Below are positions 33,050 to 45,037 of a DNA stretch of 64,000 nt, piece by piece. Both the position numbers and the translations under genes were made by a program. Source of the DNA: Gari tellinella (lineage: Eukaryota; Mollusca; Bivalvia; Cardiida; Psammobiidae). Numbering within the stretch: position 1 is the first letter of the stretch; each line of letters begins with the position of its first letter. A model generated the notes under the pieces. That model did not search any database and was not told the origin of the DNA. It was given only the letters and a program-made list of their open reading frames with translations. Where the stretch lies: assembly GCA_922989275.2 (NCBI GenBank), contig OV277864.1, positions 20,719,550 through 20,783,549 on the forward strand, read 5' to 3'.

Positions 33050-33225
33050 CACTAGAGAATACGTAATTCTTAAAAATGTTTCCGCTAAAACTTTTAATTC
33101 CATTGCAAACAGTAAGATTATAAGAATAAATACTTTCACATTATTATAAATTTCTACATTTTATTTCAATTCGTTTTCATTTCGTTTGCGTTTAATCGAG
33201 CACAAATAATGTCTTCTCCACGTCT
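33050..33225 (+). mobile_element. Family A MITE, decayed, hairpin absent
   Basis: CACTAGAGAATACGTAATTC ... CCATTGCAAACAGTAAG ... TAATGTCTTCTCCACG. Confidence 0.5.
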
Positions 33226-33576
33226 ACTGATACTCTTTCCTAGTAGATATACATATACTTTCTGTACAAATTTTCATAGTAATTTTAAATCAATGAAAAT
33301 CCAAAATCAGTACACATAAACAATGATGAACCATCATGGTATATGTATGTACGGTCGGGTTGCTAATGCAGGTACAAGTAGTTGAATAATGGAACATGTT
33401 ACTCTTATAGGTACTTTGATGAAGACTTACGCGACATTGAGGAATAAGTAAATATACTCCAATTAATATCTTGATGCTAATAGACTATTATGTCCATTGT
33501 AATCGAGTTGCAGCCTCTGATCAGACGCAATGAGAACCCGACATTTGAACAAGCGCCAAACTTTCGCTACGCCAGA
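33226..33576. other. No recognisable feature
   Basis: One hairpin-type trace (CTGATCAGACGCAATG) near 33515. Otherwise nothing seen. Confidence 0.3.
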
Positions 33577-33829
33577 TTAACCCATTACGCCATAAATACA
33601 CATTTTACAACTTTGATTTAGATCTATCCTGCAAGAAGGAAACGCACTTGATACAATCGTCAATATTATGTATCATAAGAAATATATTCTATATCTTAGC
33701 TGATAGTAGCCTCAAACAGGTTGAAAGTCAAACAGAATGCGCCTTTAAACGCATTCTGCTTGACCTTCAACCTGTTTTAAGCAGACATCTGGCTTCAATA
33801 TTGAGAACAAGATATGAGGAATGGGTTAA
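33577..33829 (+). mobile_element. Family F MITE (F6)
   Basis: GATTAACCCATTACGCCATA to GAGGAATGGGTTAA. The core reads TCAAACAGGTTGAAAG...GCATTCTGCTTGACC. TTAA at both ends. Confidence 0.75.
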
Positions 33830-34380
33830 CTATATCAATACATTTTTCAAGAACATTAATTAATTTTATGTTTTACATTTAATAATTTTGCGGTTGGGTA
33901 AGTTTAAATCGGAAATGATAATGTCTTATCTGCTGGAACACACACAGTTGTATCGCGATATCCCAATTCAAAGACATACCTTTAAAAGTGTTATTGACCT
34001 TATCAAGAGTGCGATGGTTGGTTACAAAAAAAACCCGCATACCGCGGCAAACATGTTTGACATATATTTAAACATGTGTTAAAGCCGCATTATGGAATTG
34101 GGAAACCTGCATAAAAACGGTTGCTTTGGATGCCATTTGAACTAAACAGTTCGTGTTTTTTTCACAAAAAAAGCGGTTTTTGTCTATGACTGTGTTTTTT
34201 AAAAACAAAATCTTGATGAAGCACGAAACTGAACAAATTCACTATATTCTGTTTTCTCTTTATTTAAATTTTAACAAATCAATGTGGCATAAATACTGTA
34301 GACCATTAATTTTAACAAACGAAATTCAGTCTCCACACAATTTAAATTTGGCTGTGAAAGGGTTTATTAGATAATGTTCA
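33830..34380. other. No recognisable feature
   Basis: Short open frames at 33888-34082 and 34153-34374 have no recognisable motif. Confidence 0.3.
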
Positions 34381-34600
34381 TATTAATTAACTATGTCAAT
34401 ATCGTGGCAAATGTTTGGATTACAAAGCAAAATTTAAAATGTGAAAAATGACGATATTGTTTATCTGAACAGCAAACCATTCGTACCATGGTACGAATTA
34501 CCAGGCGTTTGGTCTGGTTCGAAATTGTTTAAAAATGACATACGGTGTTTAGCATATACGCGTTTACTGGGGTTAAAGTAGTGGTATTACGCATTTGTAT
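34381..34600 (-). mobile_element. Decayed family A-like element with a new perfect palindrome
   Basis: TATCTGAACAGCAAACC at the hairpin base, ATACGCGTTTACTGGGG to the right. A 20-bp perfect palindrome ATTCGTACCATGGTACGAAT stands at 34479-34498. Confidence 0.4.
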
Positions 34601-34998
34601 TAACATGGACTATACACCTATATATCAATACTGACGAATGATTTCAATACTAACTTTGACTGACACCCAAAGTAAACTTTATATCGTTGTATATACGTCG
34701 TGGTCTGCAACAACAAAGAAAATTATCCTAAACCAGACATTTTCAACGTCAACAGAAAAAGTACAAAACATACAATCATAGAATGCTATACCGTGCAAAG
34801 TTATTTGATCTTGGCGCGAATGTTCCACGGGGAGAGCGGTTCTTTGTTTACAATTCGTCCTGCCGACAATGACCTTATAATGCTGAAGTTTTAACCCTTA
34901 TCATGATGATTTGTCGTCTGCTTAAAATATATCGTTTGCGAGAAACGATAATATCGATTTTGATATTCTTCAAACATGAGAAAATATTAACATGAGAG
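34601..34998. other. No recognisable feature
   Basis: AT-rich. The 34700-34894 open frame is unrecognised. Confidence 0.3.
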
Positions 34999-35065
34999 GC
35001 AAACAGCTTGGATCCAGACTAGACGCCGCATTACGCGGCGTCTGGTCTGGGTCCAAGTTGCTTGC
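34999..35065. repeat. Solo GACGCCGC-type hairpin, nearly perfect
   Basis: GCTTGGATCCAGACTAGACG / CATTACGCGGCGTCTGG / CTGGGTCCAAGTTGCTTGC, with ATGAGAGGCAAACAG before it. Confidence 0.6.
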
Positions 35066-35610
35066 AAATATTAGCCAGGTCATGCTTAGCACGATAAGGG
35101 TGAAATGAAATATTATTAAGTTTCTGATATACATAGATCATTTCAAATTTCAATTACTTTATAGATACGCTATTTACGCCTTTAACCCATCCCTCTTCTG
35201 AAGACAAAATCCTCAATATATACAGTCATGCATACATGTATCCAAGAAAAGTGACATAAAACAGGCTGAAAGTGAAACATAGTGCGTCTTATGTGTTTGT
35301 ATAACCAACATAGGACAATTTCAAACGTCACTAGTACACCGTTCTTAAAAGATGCATACATGCGTCACTATCGTTCAAAGGTTTAAAAGATCGTTGTGAT
35401 TCTGCACCGAAACATAAATCAACTGATTTGTGTTTGTACTAGTAAGAATAAAACTCATTAATTAGAATAACAGGCAGTGTGGTGTATAATTATGTTATCA
35501 ACTTGCACATGTATCAAACAATCATTGTTTTTGTCTAATTATTCTACATTTTTTTGAAGCACCAGATATTGGTTACGGTTGATTTTTTTTAAAGATATGA
35601 AAGGTACAAT

Positions 35611-35929
35611 ATAGAGCGCTCCCTCTGTACAACGACATCCAATGGGAGTCAAACATGTTATGCGTTGTTCGGAGGGAGTCGTTATAGGGAGGGAAATTGT
35701 CTTACATTTGCAAACGCGACGTCTGATCTTGATTCAAGCTATTTGTCACTCGTCTTCATGTTTTTTCTGTCAAAATGACAGCAGACAACAGTTTTAAGCA
35801 GAAAATATTGCAGAAGAGAAAGTAAGTATTAGACAATCATGTTGTTGTCTTGTTTGTGGAAGAGCGGCAATGGTCGTTGTAAGGAGGAAGTCGTTGTTTG
35901 GAGGACCGTTGTATAGAGGGCACACTGTA
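35611..35929 (-). mobile_element. Family D MITE (D5)
   Basis: GAGCGCTCCCTCTGTACAAC to ATAGAGGGCACACTGTA. One hairpin arm is deleted, leaving GCGACGTCTGATCTTG. Confidence 0.75.
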
Positions 35930-36513
35930 CCGGTTGACCTCGTTAGACTGCCACTGCACAGAAAGTGAGTCCAGTCTCCCGCCAGACCATGTTTTGTCGA
36001 ATTGAGGTCCCATGTACAGGCCCTATACACTGGGCATGCGAAAGAACTAGAGGGCTCTATCGAAAAAGAGTTGGACATCGCCCGGGTTCCTCTGTCCGCT
36101 TTCCTCCGTCATGGACGTCAAATTAACTTATAGTTGGCAGCAACGGCAAAACAGAAAACACCTACAATGAAAACAAAGCCAACCAGAACGTACACATAGT
36201 GGCCAAAGAACGCCTATATGAGCGACTATGGTTCAAAGGGCCTAGGGATTAACACATTGCCAATGTATACTTACAATTGCACACGCTATCTTGAAGTATA
36301 CTAAGCCAAGGGACGAAACTCGTCAGCTATTTCCATTGCTAATCCACTGCGATCGCACATCAGTGTAATCCCGTCATGTCGTGACACATGCCTAGAATCA
36401 TTATTTACTTTCACCTTGCTTCTCGTCGTTACGTACCATCATGAAATATATTAACACAAAATAAATGCCAAAAGCCAACGAATCCCCTAATGATAACAGC
36501 GCTCACTTAAATA
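35930..36513. other. No recognisable feature
   Basis: Less AT-rich around 35940-36110, but no gene or repeat family recognised. Confidence 0.3.
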
Positions 36514-36914
36514 TACAGTAAAACCCCTATAAACCGGACACGTGTGGGGACAACATAAATATCCGGTTTAGAGGGGGTCCGGTTTAGAAGGGTTTTAACC
36601 CATAGCTTGTTTATAGTATAGAATATAGCTGATCCCTTAAAGCAGGTTGAAAGTAAAACAGAATTCGCATTTAGGCGCATTCTGTTTTTACTGTCAACCT
36701 GCTTTAAGCTATCATCTGCAAAAATATAGAAACTATTTCTGATGAATCATATTCTTGAATTTATTGTCTTCAGAAAAGTGATAAATCAAAGGCGAAAAAA
36801 CATATTTATGGTGTAATAGGTTAAAATAAAGAAGGGTTAGAAATTTGGAACAATTTGTCTGGTTTAGAGAGAATTCCGGTATTTAGAGGTTCCGGTTTAA
36901 AGGGGTTTCATTGT
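36514..36914 (+). mobile_element. Family B MITE (B4) containing a whole F element
   Basis: TACAGTAAAACCCCTATAAA to AAAGGGGTTTCATTGTA, 401 bp. Inside, F runs from TTAACCCATAGCTTG (36596) to TATGGTGTAATAGGTTAA (about 36825) with TTAA at both ends. This is the only B copy with both F ends. Confidence 0.85.
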
Positions 36915-37469
36915 ACAGGAGATGGAGAATTGTTTGTGTGTCCCCTATAAACGCGATTGTGCTTAAAAAACGTCGAAAGTCTTATACAAACGGTCTTGCA
37001 TCAGATCAAACGCCGAGTATTTCGACCTCTGGTTAACTTTCAAATAATATACATGTATTGCTCAGGTTTTGATACACCTTCTATCTTTTCCAGAGACCTT
37101 CTTCCTATTTGTCGTTGTTCTGGGGCTTAGTTGTTATAGGGGAGGTTTCTGTTCATTAGACCGAGAGTAACTCCTCTGCCAAGAACTACAAGGAAGGCCG
37201 GTATAATTATGTTACTGTAACGTGAAACAGGTAAACGAAGATCGTTACAAAGTTCTAGACATGTGACTATAATTATTATAATTATTATGTTGATGTAAAC
37301 AGAAATGTTATGTGTTTATGTCACAGTGTATAGGTTTATCATCACTTGCATGCTTGTACAAGCGCGCTTTTATGGCGATGTGGTAGGGTGAATAACTGCC
37401 AACCTGGCGGCGACACATGTATGTAAGTTCCTCTGATTAAACCGAACTTTGACAATATTTCTGTTATAT
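36915..37469. other. Decayed A-like traces; no gene
   Basis: GGAGATGGAGAATTGTTTG and ATAAACGCGATTGTGC near 36918-36965 suggest a remnant of A. Nothing else recognised. Confidence 0.35.
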
Positions 37470-37686
37470 ACTGTAGAGAAAACGTTATTCTATCCCTATA
37501 ATATCGTTTTAGCTAATTAACCATTGCATGCTAAAATATTCGGCATCTATTTAGGCTTCAACTGTTTGCCACTCAGATAATAATAAAAATGCTGATTTTA
37601 AATATGCCGGTATTTTCGCATTTATTTTTCACAGCGTTTGCACTAAATTTTATTTATCAGGAAAGAAAAACCGTCGTCTTAACTGT
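37470..37686 (+). mobile_element. Family A MITE, decayed
   Basis: CTGTAGAGAAAACGTTATTC ... CAACTGTTTGCCACTCAGA ... GAAAAACCGTCGTCTTAAC. The hairpin is mostly lost. Confidence 0.6.
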
Positions 37687-38027
37687 ACATGGAATGTTGA
37701 CAGTAAAACTTATCATGGTGAGTGTATTTTTTGCTAATAATGTATATGTTATTATATTATATAAATATATCAATGGGAAGTAAAACCAAATGAACTAGAA
37801 TGTTGCTTGTTTTGTTTATAATTTGAAGCATACCTATGGTAACGACGGTGAAGTAAATATTTGAAAATCGTTGAGCTGCGAAGCATATAGACCCTGAACT
37901 CATATACCGCAGATACTAGGACTAATTTCAGCCACAAGCGTTTATAGTAACAGTATGTGCATTTTTTCTGCAAGAAGAAATATCACCTCCGATTTGGTTT
38001 CCCTTGTTCTACGTACAGAATGATAGA

Positions 38028-38215
38028 TGTTCCATATGTTCATCTAGAAGGGAGCCGTCTGTACTTACAGAGAGCAATCCATCTAGGAATAACTCAGACA
38101 CAGACAGTCAATATAAATGTAATTTACAGCGGTCTAAGAATATTCACTTACAGTAGGATATTTCCTTTTACGAGATTGCTTGTGCGTTTATGAAATCAGA
38201 TAAACCACCATTCAA
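38028..38215. repeat. Dispersed duplicate segment, copy 2
   Basis: Partner of 3408-3600, same orientation (GTTCATCTAGAAGGGAGCCG, GCAATCCATCTAGGAATAAC). Confidence 0.6.
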
Positions 38216-38346
38216 TCACTAAGAAATGTATGTACGGTATATATTAGATATTCATATTCATATCCATCATTTTATGCAAATGTAGTGGTCAAAGTATAAT
38301 CTATTCTTGCAATCACATAAAACTGAAATAAAGCAATTATCAGTGT

Positions 38347-38460
38347 TACAGTAAAACCTCTCTATTACGACCACTAAGTTATGTTAATTATTGTCTCCTC
38401 TCTATTTTACAATCAATTAGCCTTCATTTTAGAGGTCGTAAAATCGAGGTTTTTACTGTA
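38347..38460 (+). mobile_element. Family C MITE (C3), short, no core hairpin
   Basis: TACAGTAAAACCTCTCTATT to CGAGGTTTTTACTGTA in 114 bp. It has the TIRs and ACGACCACT/AGGTCGTAA blocks but lacks the central palindrome. Confidence 0.85.
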
Positions 38461-38819
38461 TTTCCAAAATGTACTATACATGTATATTAGTTCCAGTTAC
38501 ATGTATATGATTTGAAGACAACCTTTGCCGAATATGACAATTTTTTACATTCTGAAAGAGCCCGCTGATCAGTGGGTGTAATTGTCCGTCATACTTACAT
38601 AAGTATTGATTACTTAACTCTAGATTATTTATATGTAGGTTGTGTTTAAGTTGTTAGTAATTACACAATTGGATATAAACTAGTTGTATTTAATACAAGG
38701 GATGTATAACTGTATTAAACTACTCAGTTATGTATTAACTGATTAACCATTTTCAAATAATACATTCTTATTACATATTTGATGGTCTGCATCTGAGCCA
38801 GCATTACACTCGTACTTTC

Positions 38820-39040
38820 TACAGAGGAGAAAACGTTATAATTTCCAAAAAACCGCATTTACAATACTATTATTTCCAGAACGAATAGTTTGGAGCAAGA
38901 ACAGGCGCTCGGTTACACGGCAACTGACCAGGCTCCAATCTGTTTGCCATCCAGATTAAAATAAATGGTCAGACTTGCCAACAAGTTGCAACGTTATTCC
39001 TTTTGGTGCAATGCGTTTCGTCTGCTCAACTTCACCGACC
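38820..39040 (+). mobile_element. Family A MITE, decayed
   Basis: ACAGAGGAGAAAACGTTATA ... GGAGCAAGAACAGGCGCTCG ... AATGCGTTTCG. Right end missing. Confidence 0.6.
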
Positions 39041-39822
39041 ATACAAACTATATAAGTATATGATCATAATATTGATGCAGGGATGAGGCTGAATCATGAA
39101 GACCACAAAAAGCTATTATTGTGCCAGAAAACGGAATGGGCATTCCTGGAAGGCGAAGCTAAGAGAAATGTGCACAATACAGAGCTTTAATTTAATAATA
39201 GTACTTGAATAAACAGGTTTTCAAGCAGATTCTCCATTTACTACATGTATAGTTTTTTGTTTGACATTTTCAACGTCGACACTGAATGATACAAAGCAGG
39301 ATTATTGTTGTATAATACTCCGCCAATTGTGAATATCTTCTCAACTATAACATTGGTTATACAATAATGATATTGTTTCAAGTAAGAGAGAAACCTTTTG
39401 TCAGACAGTCTCTTTAAAAAGAGGCCTACCCTTATCAGACACTCTTTAAGGTTATCACTATCGTCAAAAAGCGTCAGTATACGCAAGTAACAGGAGAGGG
39501 ATTGACATAATCTAACCAGAGTTATACAGAACATATTAACATTGCATATGTTTTATTTTTGACTTACATATACATACAGTATCTCGTCAATACAAAGTAA
39601 ACAATAAACAATATGCACAGGTGTCACTTAATCCATTACTGGATCATATACATAAGAATACATTTAGAGTCTTCTTATCAGTATACATTTGTAAGTACAT
39701 GTATATCAATTGGAGATGAATATTGGTATTTATTGTTGTAACATTACTTACAGTACAATGCAAGTCAGGAACAACACAGAACGCTGTTAATGGGGCTTCC
39801 TATCCTAGATACAAGATACAAG
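39041..39822. other. No recognisable feature
   Basis: An open frame on the minus strand (39241-39534, 97 codons) has no domain I recognise. Confidence 0.3.
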
Positions 39823-39960
39823 ATACAAGAAACTTTATTTATAGTCGGGTGTTTTCACAACATATATAACATTAGCTAAAAGCTATTTACCGACATAATA
39901 ACATAAGTTTCTTAACAATAAGATTAACTAACAGCCTGTAAAAGAAATACATTATCATGT
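39823..39960 (-). mobile_element. LINE 3' end with TTGTATC tail
   Basis: On the minus strand the UTR ends GACTATAAATAAAGTTTCTT then GTATCTTGTATCTTG. Upstream it shares AGCTATTTACC...CTAA with the copy at 21905-22020. Confidence 0.6.
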
Positions 39961-41430
39961 TAATACAGTAAAATTCTACAAAGTCTATTATAAAATACAT
40001 TCATACATCACAGATTTTTGATATCACATATGAGATAGCATGCTTTAGCTGCTGCAAAAATAGAGAATGAATAGTGGACAGGGGGATTATAAGCAGACAG
40101 CATAGACCAGATCAGACATCAAGTAATGTGTTGCCCCATTAGGGTGAGTGATTGTCTGCATATACCACACCTTTATAAATCCACAACATACACACCTGTT
40201 TTATAAATATATATTTATATATTTAGCATCTATCACAGACGAAATATCATGTTTTCCTGTTACACACAGAGACAACTAGAGACTTTATATACAAGTGGGT
40301 GGGTAGGGTTCCATCATCCCATCCTAATCCTAATGAGAGGGGTACTTACAAATTATTCCTGTTAATTTCAAACGGGTCCGAGTCATATTTGATGTACGGT
40401 TATTCTGCATCTAAACTGGCTCTGATCCGTTTGTTAATAATTATTGATTATTTCGGGATAGGATGATTTTCATACCCCCCCCCCCCCCCCCCCCCAGTTT
40501 TTATATTTATAAGAATACAGATTACAAAGTAAGTAAGTTGGGTTCATGTGCAGACAGCACAGATCCAGACCAGGTATATAATTATCTAGTAATTTGGTGC
40601 ACTTTCTGGATGTGTGACCGTCTGCACATGCTATTTGATTTAATCTGGGTTCATGGATCCTGACAAGGGGACAGGCATATTGGCCCCTAGTTAGGTGCCA
40701 ATCTGCAGATTACCTGTTTTAAAACTAAAACCTGTGTGAAAGTTGCTGATCGTGACCTAAGCCTAAAAACTGCCTTAAAAAGAGTATAACTAAGAATCTG
40801 ACAGTCAAAAGAAGGCACAAAAGTGCGACAAATAAAATTTGAGTAAAACCATTTATCCACCCAAATCAGATTTGGAAGGAACTGATCAGCAACCTCCACA
40901 CAGTAGATTACATTTAGTAGAAATGACTCAATGAATCATAGTGAACTTCAATTAAACATAAAGCAAAGCAACAAACATAAAGCAAAGCAGCAAACATGTA
41001 ATTTACAACACAGAAAGCATAGGTTGGTTGTATATACACATAGGTAAAACTCATGAACACATAGCACACTTACAGGATGGGCCACTCCAGGTCCTGAATT
41101 GTGCGTTTATATTATCTTTTACTTTAGACATAAGTTAATATAACACACGTATTTAATCGTTCCAACAGTACGTTGTACAACTCGGGTGAAAAATAACACA
41201 GGGAGCTTCTGCATGGGCTATCTGCGTCACTTTTATTCCGAATAGCGCGAGTAATTCAATTAAGGATTAACCTTGATAAATATTATTGTAATAATACCAT
41301 CCGAACAATGCTGACGGAGCTTTCTGTGTTATTTCTATTCCGTTTTGGGCGATTTCTGTGTTAGGTTTGCAACTCAATCCCTTATTGTGTTCATACTATT
41401 TCCTTTTTTACACTTGCTTAACCTTTTACC
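39961..41430. other. Unassigned; 21-bp poly-C run
   Basis: No gene recognised. A pure run of 21 C at 40475-40495 interrupts an otherwise AT-rich stretch and may be assembly-length-uncertain. Confidence 0.4.
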
Positions 41431-41432
41431 CT

Positions 41433-41830
41433 TAAGCTAGACTCCCTGTAGTTGAACTTATTCGCATTTCAAAGATAAAACAAGTCACGTTTTAACCCTT
41501 TCACTCCCAATTGCGTTTCAAAGCGCGTTTGCAAACAGTTTTGTTACTGATCAGACGCCGCGTAAACTGTTTGACACTCGTTTCGAAATTTCTTTATTCA
41601 TACTACCTCACGTTTGATCTTTGAAAAGGCATTGCAGACACCAAAATGGAAACAGACGACAATGAAACGGTGAAGGGGTAAACATCTCACACAAAATTTG
41701 GTATTGATAGAGTCAAAAATGAAGTTCGGGTATGTCCAGCTGAGCTAGCTTGACTTATCAAATATAAGCTAGGGAATTATGGTTACGGGGAGTAATTTCT
41801 TGGAAACAAATTCGAGTAAACGAGGTCCAA
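41433..41830. mobile_element. Decayed family E MITE interrupted by family H
   Basis: GTAGTTGAACTTATTCG ... AAAACAAGTCACGTT on the left; GAAGTTCGGGTATGTCC ... AAATTCGAGTAAACGAGG on the right. Family H occupies the TTAA between them. Confidence 0.5.
41496..41681 (+). mobile_element. Family H MITE, most complete copy
   Basis: TTAACCCTTTCACTCCCAAT to CGGTGAAGGGGTAA, with a half hairpin (CTGATCAGACGCCGCGTAAA) and GTTTGACACTCGTTTCG. The TTAA-type ends parallel those of F. Confidence 0.65.
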
Positions 41831-42374
41831 TTTTATAAAACAAAAGGGATACTTACATTTATTTAATTATTTTTCATATTAGAACTGGTAAGAAACTACA
41901 TCCTTATACTATAAACATATTTGATATATAGGCGTCTGCAAATATTATCGCCTGATACTGTACAACAATCAGAATTTCCTAAAGTTTCCATATAAACAAG
42001 GTCAGAGCTTTAAACAATTTGAACTCTGAATCAACACCAATTAGAAATGTAGCCGATATAAACTACTTAAAAAGGTAATCACAGTTTCGCCGGTGGCATG
42101 TAAAGCGTTAAAACTGCTGTGCAATAGTGTCTGTCTAGATTTTGATGTACTTTGTAACACCACTATGCAAGTAAATATGAATTTATTGTTGCATCGAGTA
42201 ATATTGAGTCACAGGTGCTTAATGACAGTAAAAATAAAACAGTGCAATACTCCAAACTAATTTAGAAAAACTATGCAACAAATCGGATAGGTTATTTACT
42301 TTGATATGGAAATAACATAATAGATCTAGGTAAACGAATCGCTAAAGAAAATTTACCGTCGAAACGCAAAACTT

Positions 42375-42553
42375 CGAACCCGCTTAAGTCAAACTAACCT
42401 GTATTTCATTAGTTGAATTTTAATAAATCGATATCGCTTTTATCGGACATACCCGTATTTCAAAGTTTAAACGTAGCTAAGCAACGATTAAAAGTTAGAG
42501 TATGGGTAAGTTCGACTCAAACGAGTTCGAATTATTGAGCTTCGGCTACATTG
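42375..42553 (+). mobile_element. Decayed family E MITE
   Basis: ACCCGCTTAAGTCAAAC ... ACCCGTATTTCAAAGTTTAA ... GTTCGAATTATTGAGC. The core palindrome is damaged. Confidence 0.55.
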
Positions 42554-43100
42554 CTTATTTTATGATAAACTGATGCGACAATGACACGCATTTCTATATC
42601 TAAGTGTTTCATAATGTGCCCGTCTCGCGTGAGGTAATTTGCCTGAACAGAAAACCACACATACTACTTCTAACGCGTACAAAAACCGTGGCCTCCTAAG
42701 CGGCGTTTTCTAAGACAGGGCAATAAAAATGACAGAAAGGAAACACAGTCTTTTACATTTAACGACAATAAGTACTGCTTTTATGACTGAACGTTTCCGA
42801 ACCTTTAGACTGCTATACACGACTTGAGTGAAATATGCAAACAGTTTGTGTACAGACAAGACACCGGGAAAGTCAGCGCCTTATCATGACCAAGTTGATT
42901 ATCGCTTGTATCCATATTCCTTTCGTCAAAAAGCTCACATTATAATGTTGAGGGATATAAATGCATTCGACGATTATTCTTAGCAGATGAAACAGCAGTA
43001 ACATAAGTATAAGTCTCCATTGAATGAGGGGAAACTTACGGGCACTATACTATTTAAGGTTTTACAAACATGAACATTGGGCAGCAAGTCTGGCGTTCAC
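42554..43100. other. Hairpin trace only
   Basis: GCAAACAGTTTGTGTACAG near 42836 and CAGCGCCTTATCATGACC: a worn core hairpin. No gene. Confidence 0.35.
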
Positions 43101-43345
43101 CAGGGCTGCCATAAGTTTACATGAAAAATCCTAAGATTTCCAAATTTGCATTTTTTCAAGTGCGATTTTACGAATCGTACCTTTACCCCATAGCCCTTTT
43201 CTTGTTTTAATGATATGCGACCGCTTAAAGCAGGCTGTAAGTAAAGCAGAATGCGCCTTCTGCTTTACTTCAGCCTGCTTTAAGCTACCATGTACTGGGG
43301 AAAAATCCGGAGATTTAGGAAATATCCGGAGGAATGGCAGCCCTG
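43101..43345 (-). mobile_element. Family G MITE (G2)
   Basis: CAGGGCTGCCATAAGTTTAC to GGAATGGCAGCCCTG, opposite orientation to G1. The core hairpin has a short arm deletion (GCGCCTTCTGCTTTACTTC). Confidence 0.75.
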
Positions 43346-44787
43346 CGATCACTACATACGGGGTAATTCATCGTAGAGCGCAATAATTACTTTCCTTGGT
43401 ACATTTAATGTCTTTAGAATCTAATTTTCTTTTTCATTACGCAGTCTTATCCTATTCCAGGGAAGACGAGTGTCATAGAAACCTATTAAATTTAATTAGT
43501 AACAAGGAAACATTCGATGTTTGACAAACATTGGAACAGAAACTGTTAAGAGGCAAACAAACCTAACAGCACCGACGTTGACACTGCACTGACAATGGAG
43601 TGTAATAAGAGGCAATTCTGTGTTGCCAGGTCATTGTGTTAAACTATATCAAACCCTATTCTATGCCAAAGTAGCCCTCCCCGTAATATTATCGTCTGCT
43701 TTACTAGTGTTTCCAGCCATGTCGTTTCAAAGTTAGATTTATGACTGACGCACCGAAGAATACCGATACGTGTGTCAAAAACGAGTTTGGATATTGAATG
43801 AATTACGACCTTTCTACTGCATGGGTATCGCAAAATACCGCATTGAGCGATCTGTATTCTTTCTGCCCCACCTGAGGCTACCACCTGTCTTATTGAACGT
43901 TGACAATAAGTAAATTAAAGTTCAATATATTACAAGAAAGATGAAGGAAAACACAAGTAAATCAGAAATGAACATATGAGCTTTCCTCAGAACATGTTAT
44001 CTGCACTCAGTTTTTCGAAGACTGTTTTTGAAATTGTTCAAGTTGATTTTTAAATTCCTTTGTAGTGATCGGGGGTTGTATGTGTAGAATATAAGGAATT
44101 AAATGACAAAACTGGTTTTATCGAGTAAATTTCATAGTTTGTCATAACACACAGCACATAACCGTTAACAATATTGTTTACTTCATCATCTAAACCGTTC
44201 CCTAGTCGACACCAAGTTGCATTTATCCTAAATGATATATTGGTTATACCAACGCTGTATCTAGATGCTTAACTAACACAAGATATTCTGAGATAAATAT
44301 CTGAATACAACAGTACAGTATACTCTTTTTATTACGGTCGTTGATGCATACGCTACTTGATGGTGTTTCTGACAAATATCAGCTTCAAGTAGGAAGAAAG
44401 CAAACAAGAGGCTTCGAAATGAGCTTTCTGTTTAGCTATCATCGTACCTTTATAAGACAATTCGTTTTAACGCTTCCATCATGCCTTCTTTTGTTAGGTT
44501 GTTTCCGGAAATTTATTGTATGGTGTCCATACCTTTACAATAATAATGTACTAGTGTTTTGGAATATATACGTTTGCTATTAATTGTAACTTATTGCGTG
44601 AAAACACAATTCGTTTTTATATAACTGGGTTGTGTGTGTCTTTCATAGAGATAAGTATTATAAGCACAATGCAGTGGACTTTCAATAACATTGGTTTACT
44701 TAACCTATCCATGCCTGGATATTGCAATGTATTATCCCTATGGGTTTGCTGGTATATTACAACAGATATACATACGAAGGTTGTTAT
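43346..44787. other. No recognisable feature
   Basis: Open frames at 43639-43884 (minus) and 44341-44583 (plus) are unrecognised. A faint C-like TIR (GTATACTCTTTTTATTACGG) stands near 44318. Confidence 0.3.
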
Positions 44788-45037
44788 TTAACCCTTTACC
44801 TCACAGAAGCGCCTTTTAGCACATTCCGTTTAAGCCTCCGCGGAAGAAAATAATTCCAATATATACAGTCAAGAAAATGTACCAGAAGGAACTTTTTTTT
44901 ATTCTAGCAGGTGGTAGCTTAAAGCAGGATGAAAGTAAAGCAGAATGCGCCTTAGGGCACATTCTGCTTTACTTTCAACCTGCTTTAAGGAGTCACCTTT
45001 TTTCAAAACTAAAATCAGGCTATGGGGTAAAGGGTTA
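44788..45037 (-). mobile_element. Family F MITE (F7), full length
   Basis: ATTTAACCCTTTACCTCACA to CTATGGGGTAAAGGGTTAA, complete core palindrome centred on GCGCCTTAGGGCAC. TTAA at both ends. Confidence 0.85.

Noticed and set aside
40475..40495. Functional G-quadruplex or regulatory C tract
   Set aside because: A pure 21-C run is most simply a microsatellite; its length may be an assembly artefact.
43639..43884. 81-codon minus-strand open frame as an exon
   Set aside because: No domain, repeat counterpart or splice context that I can support.
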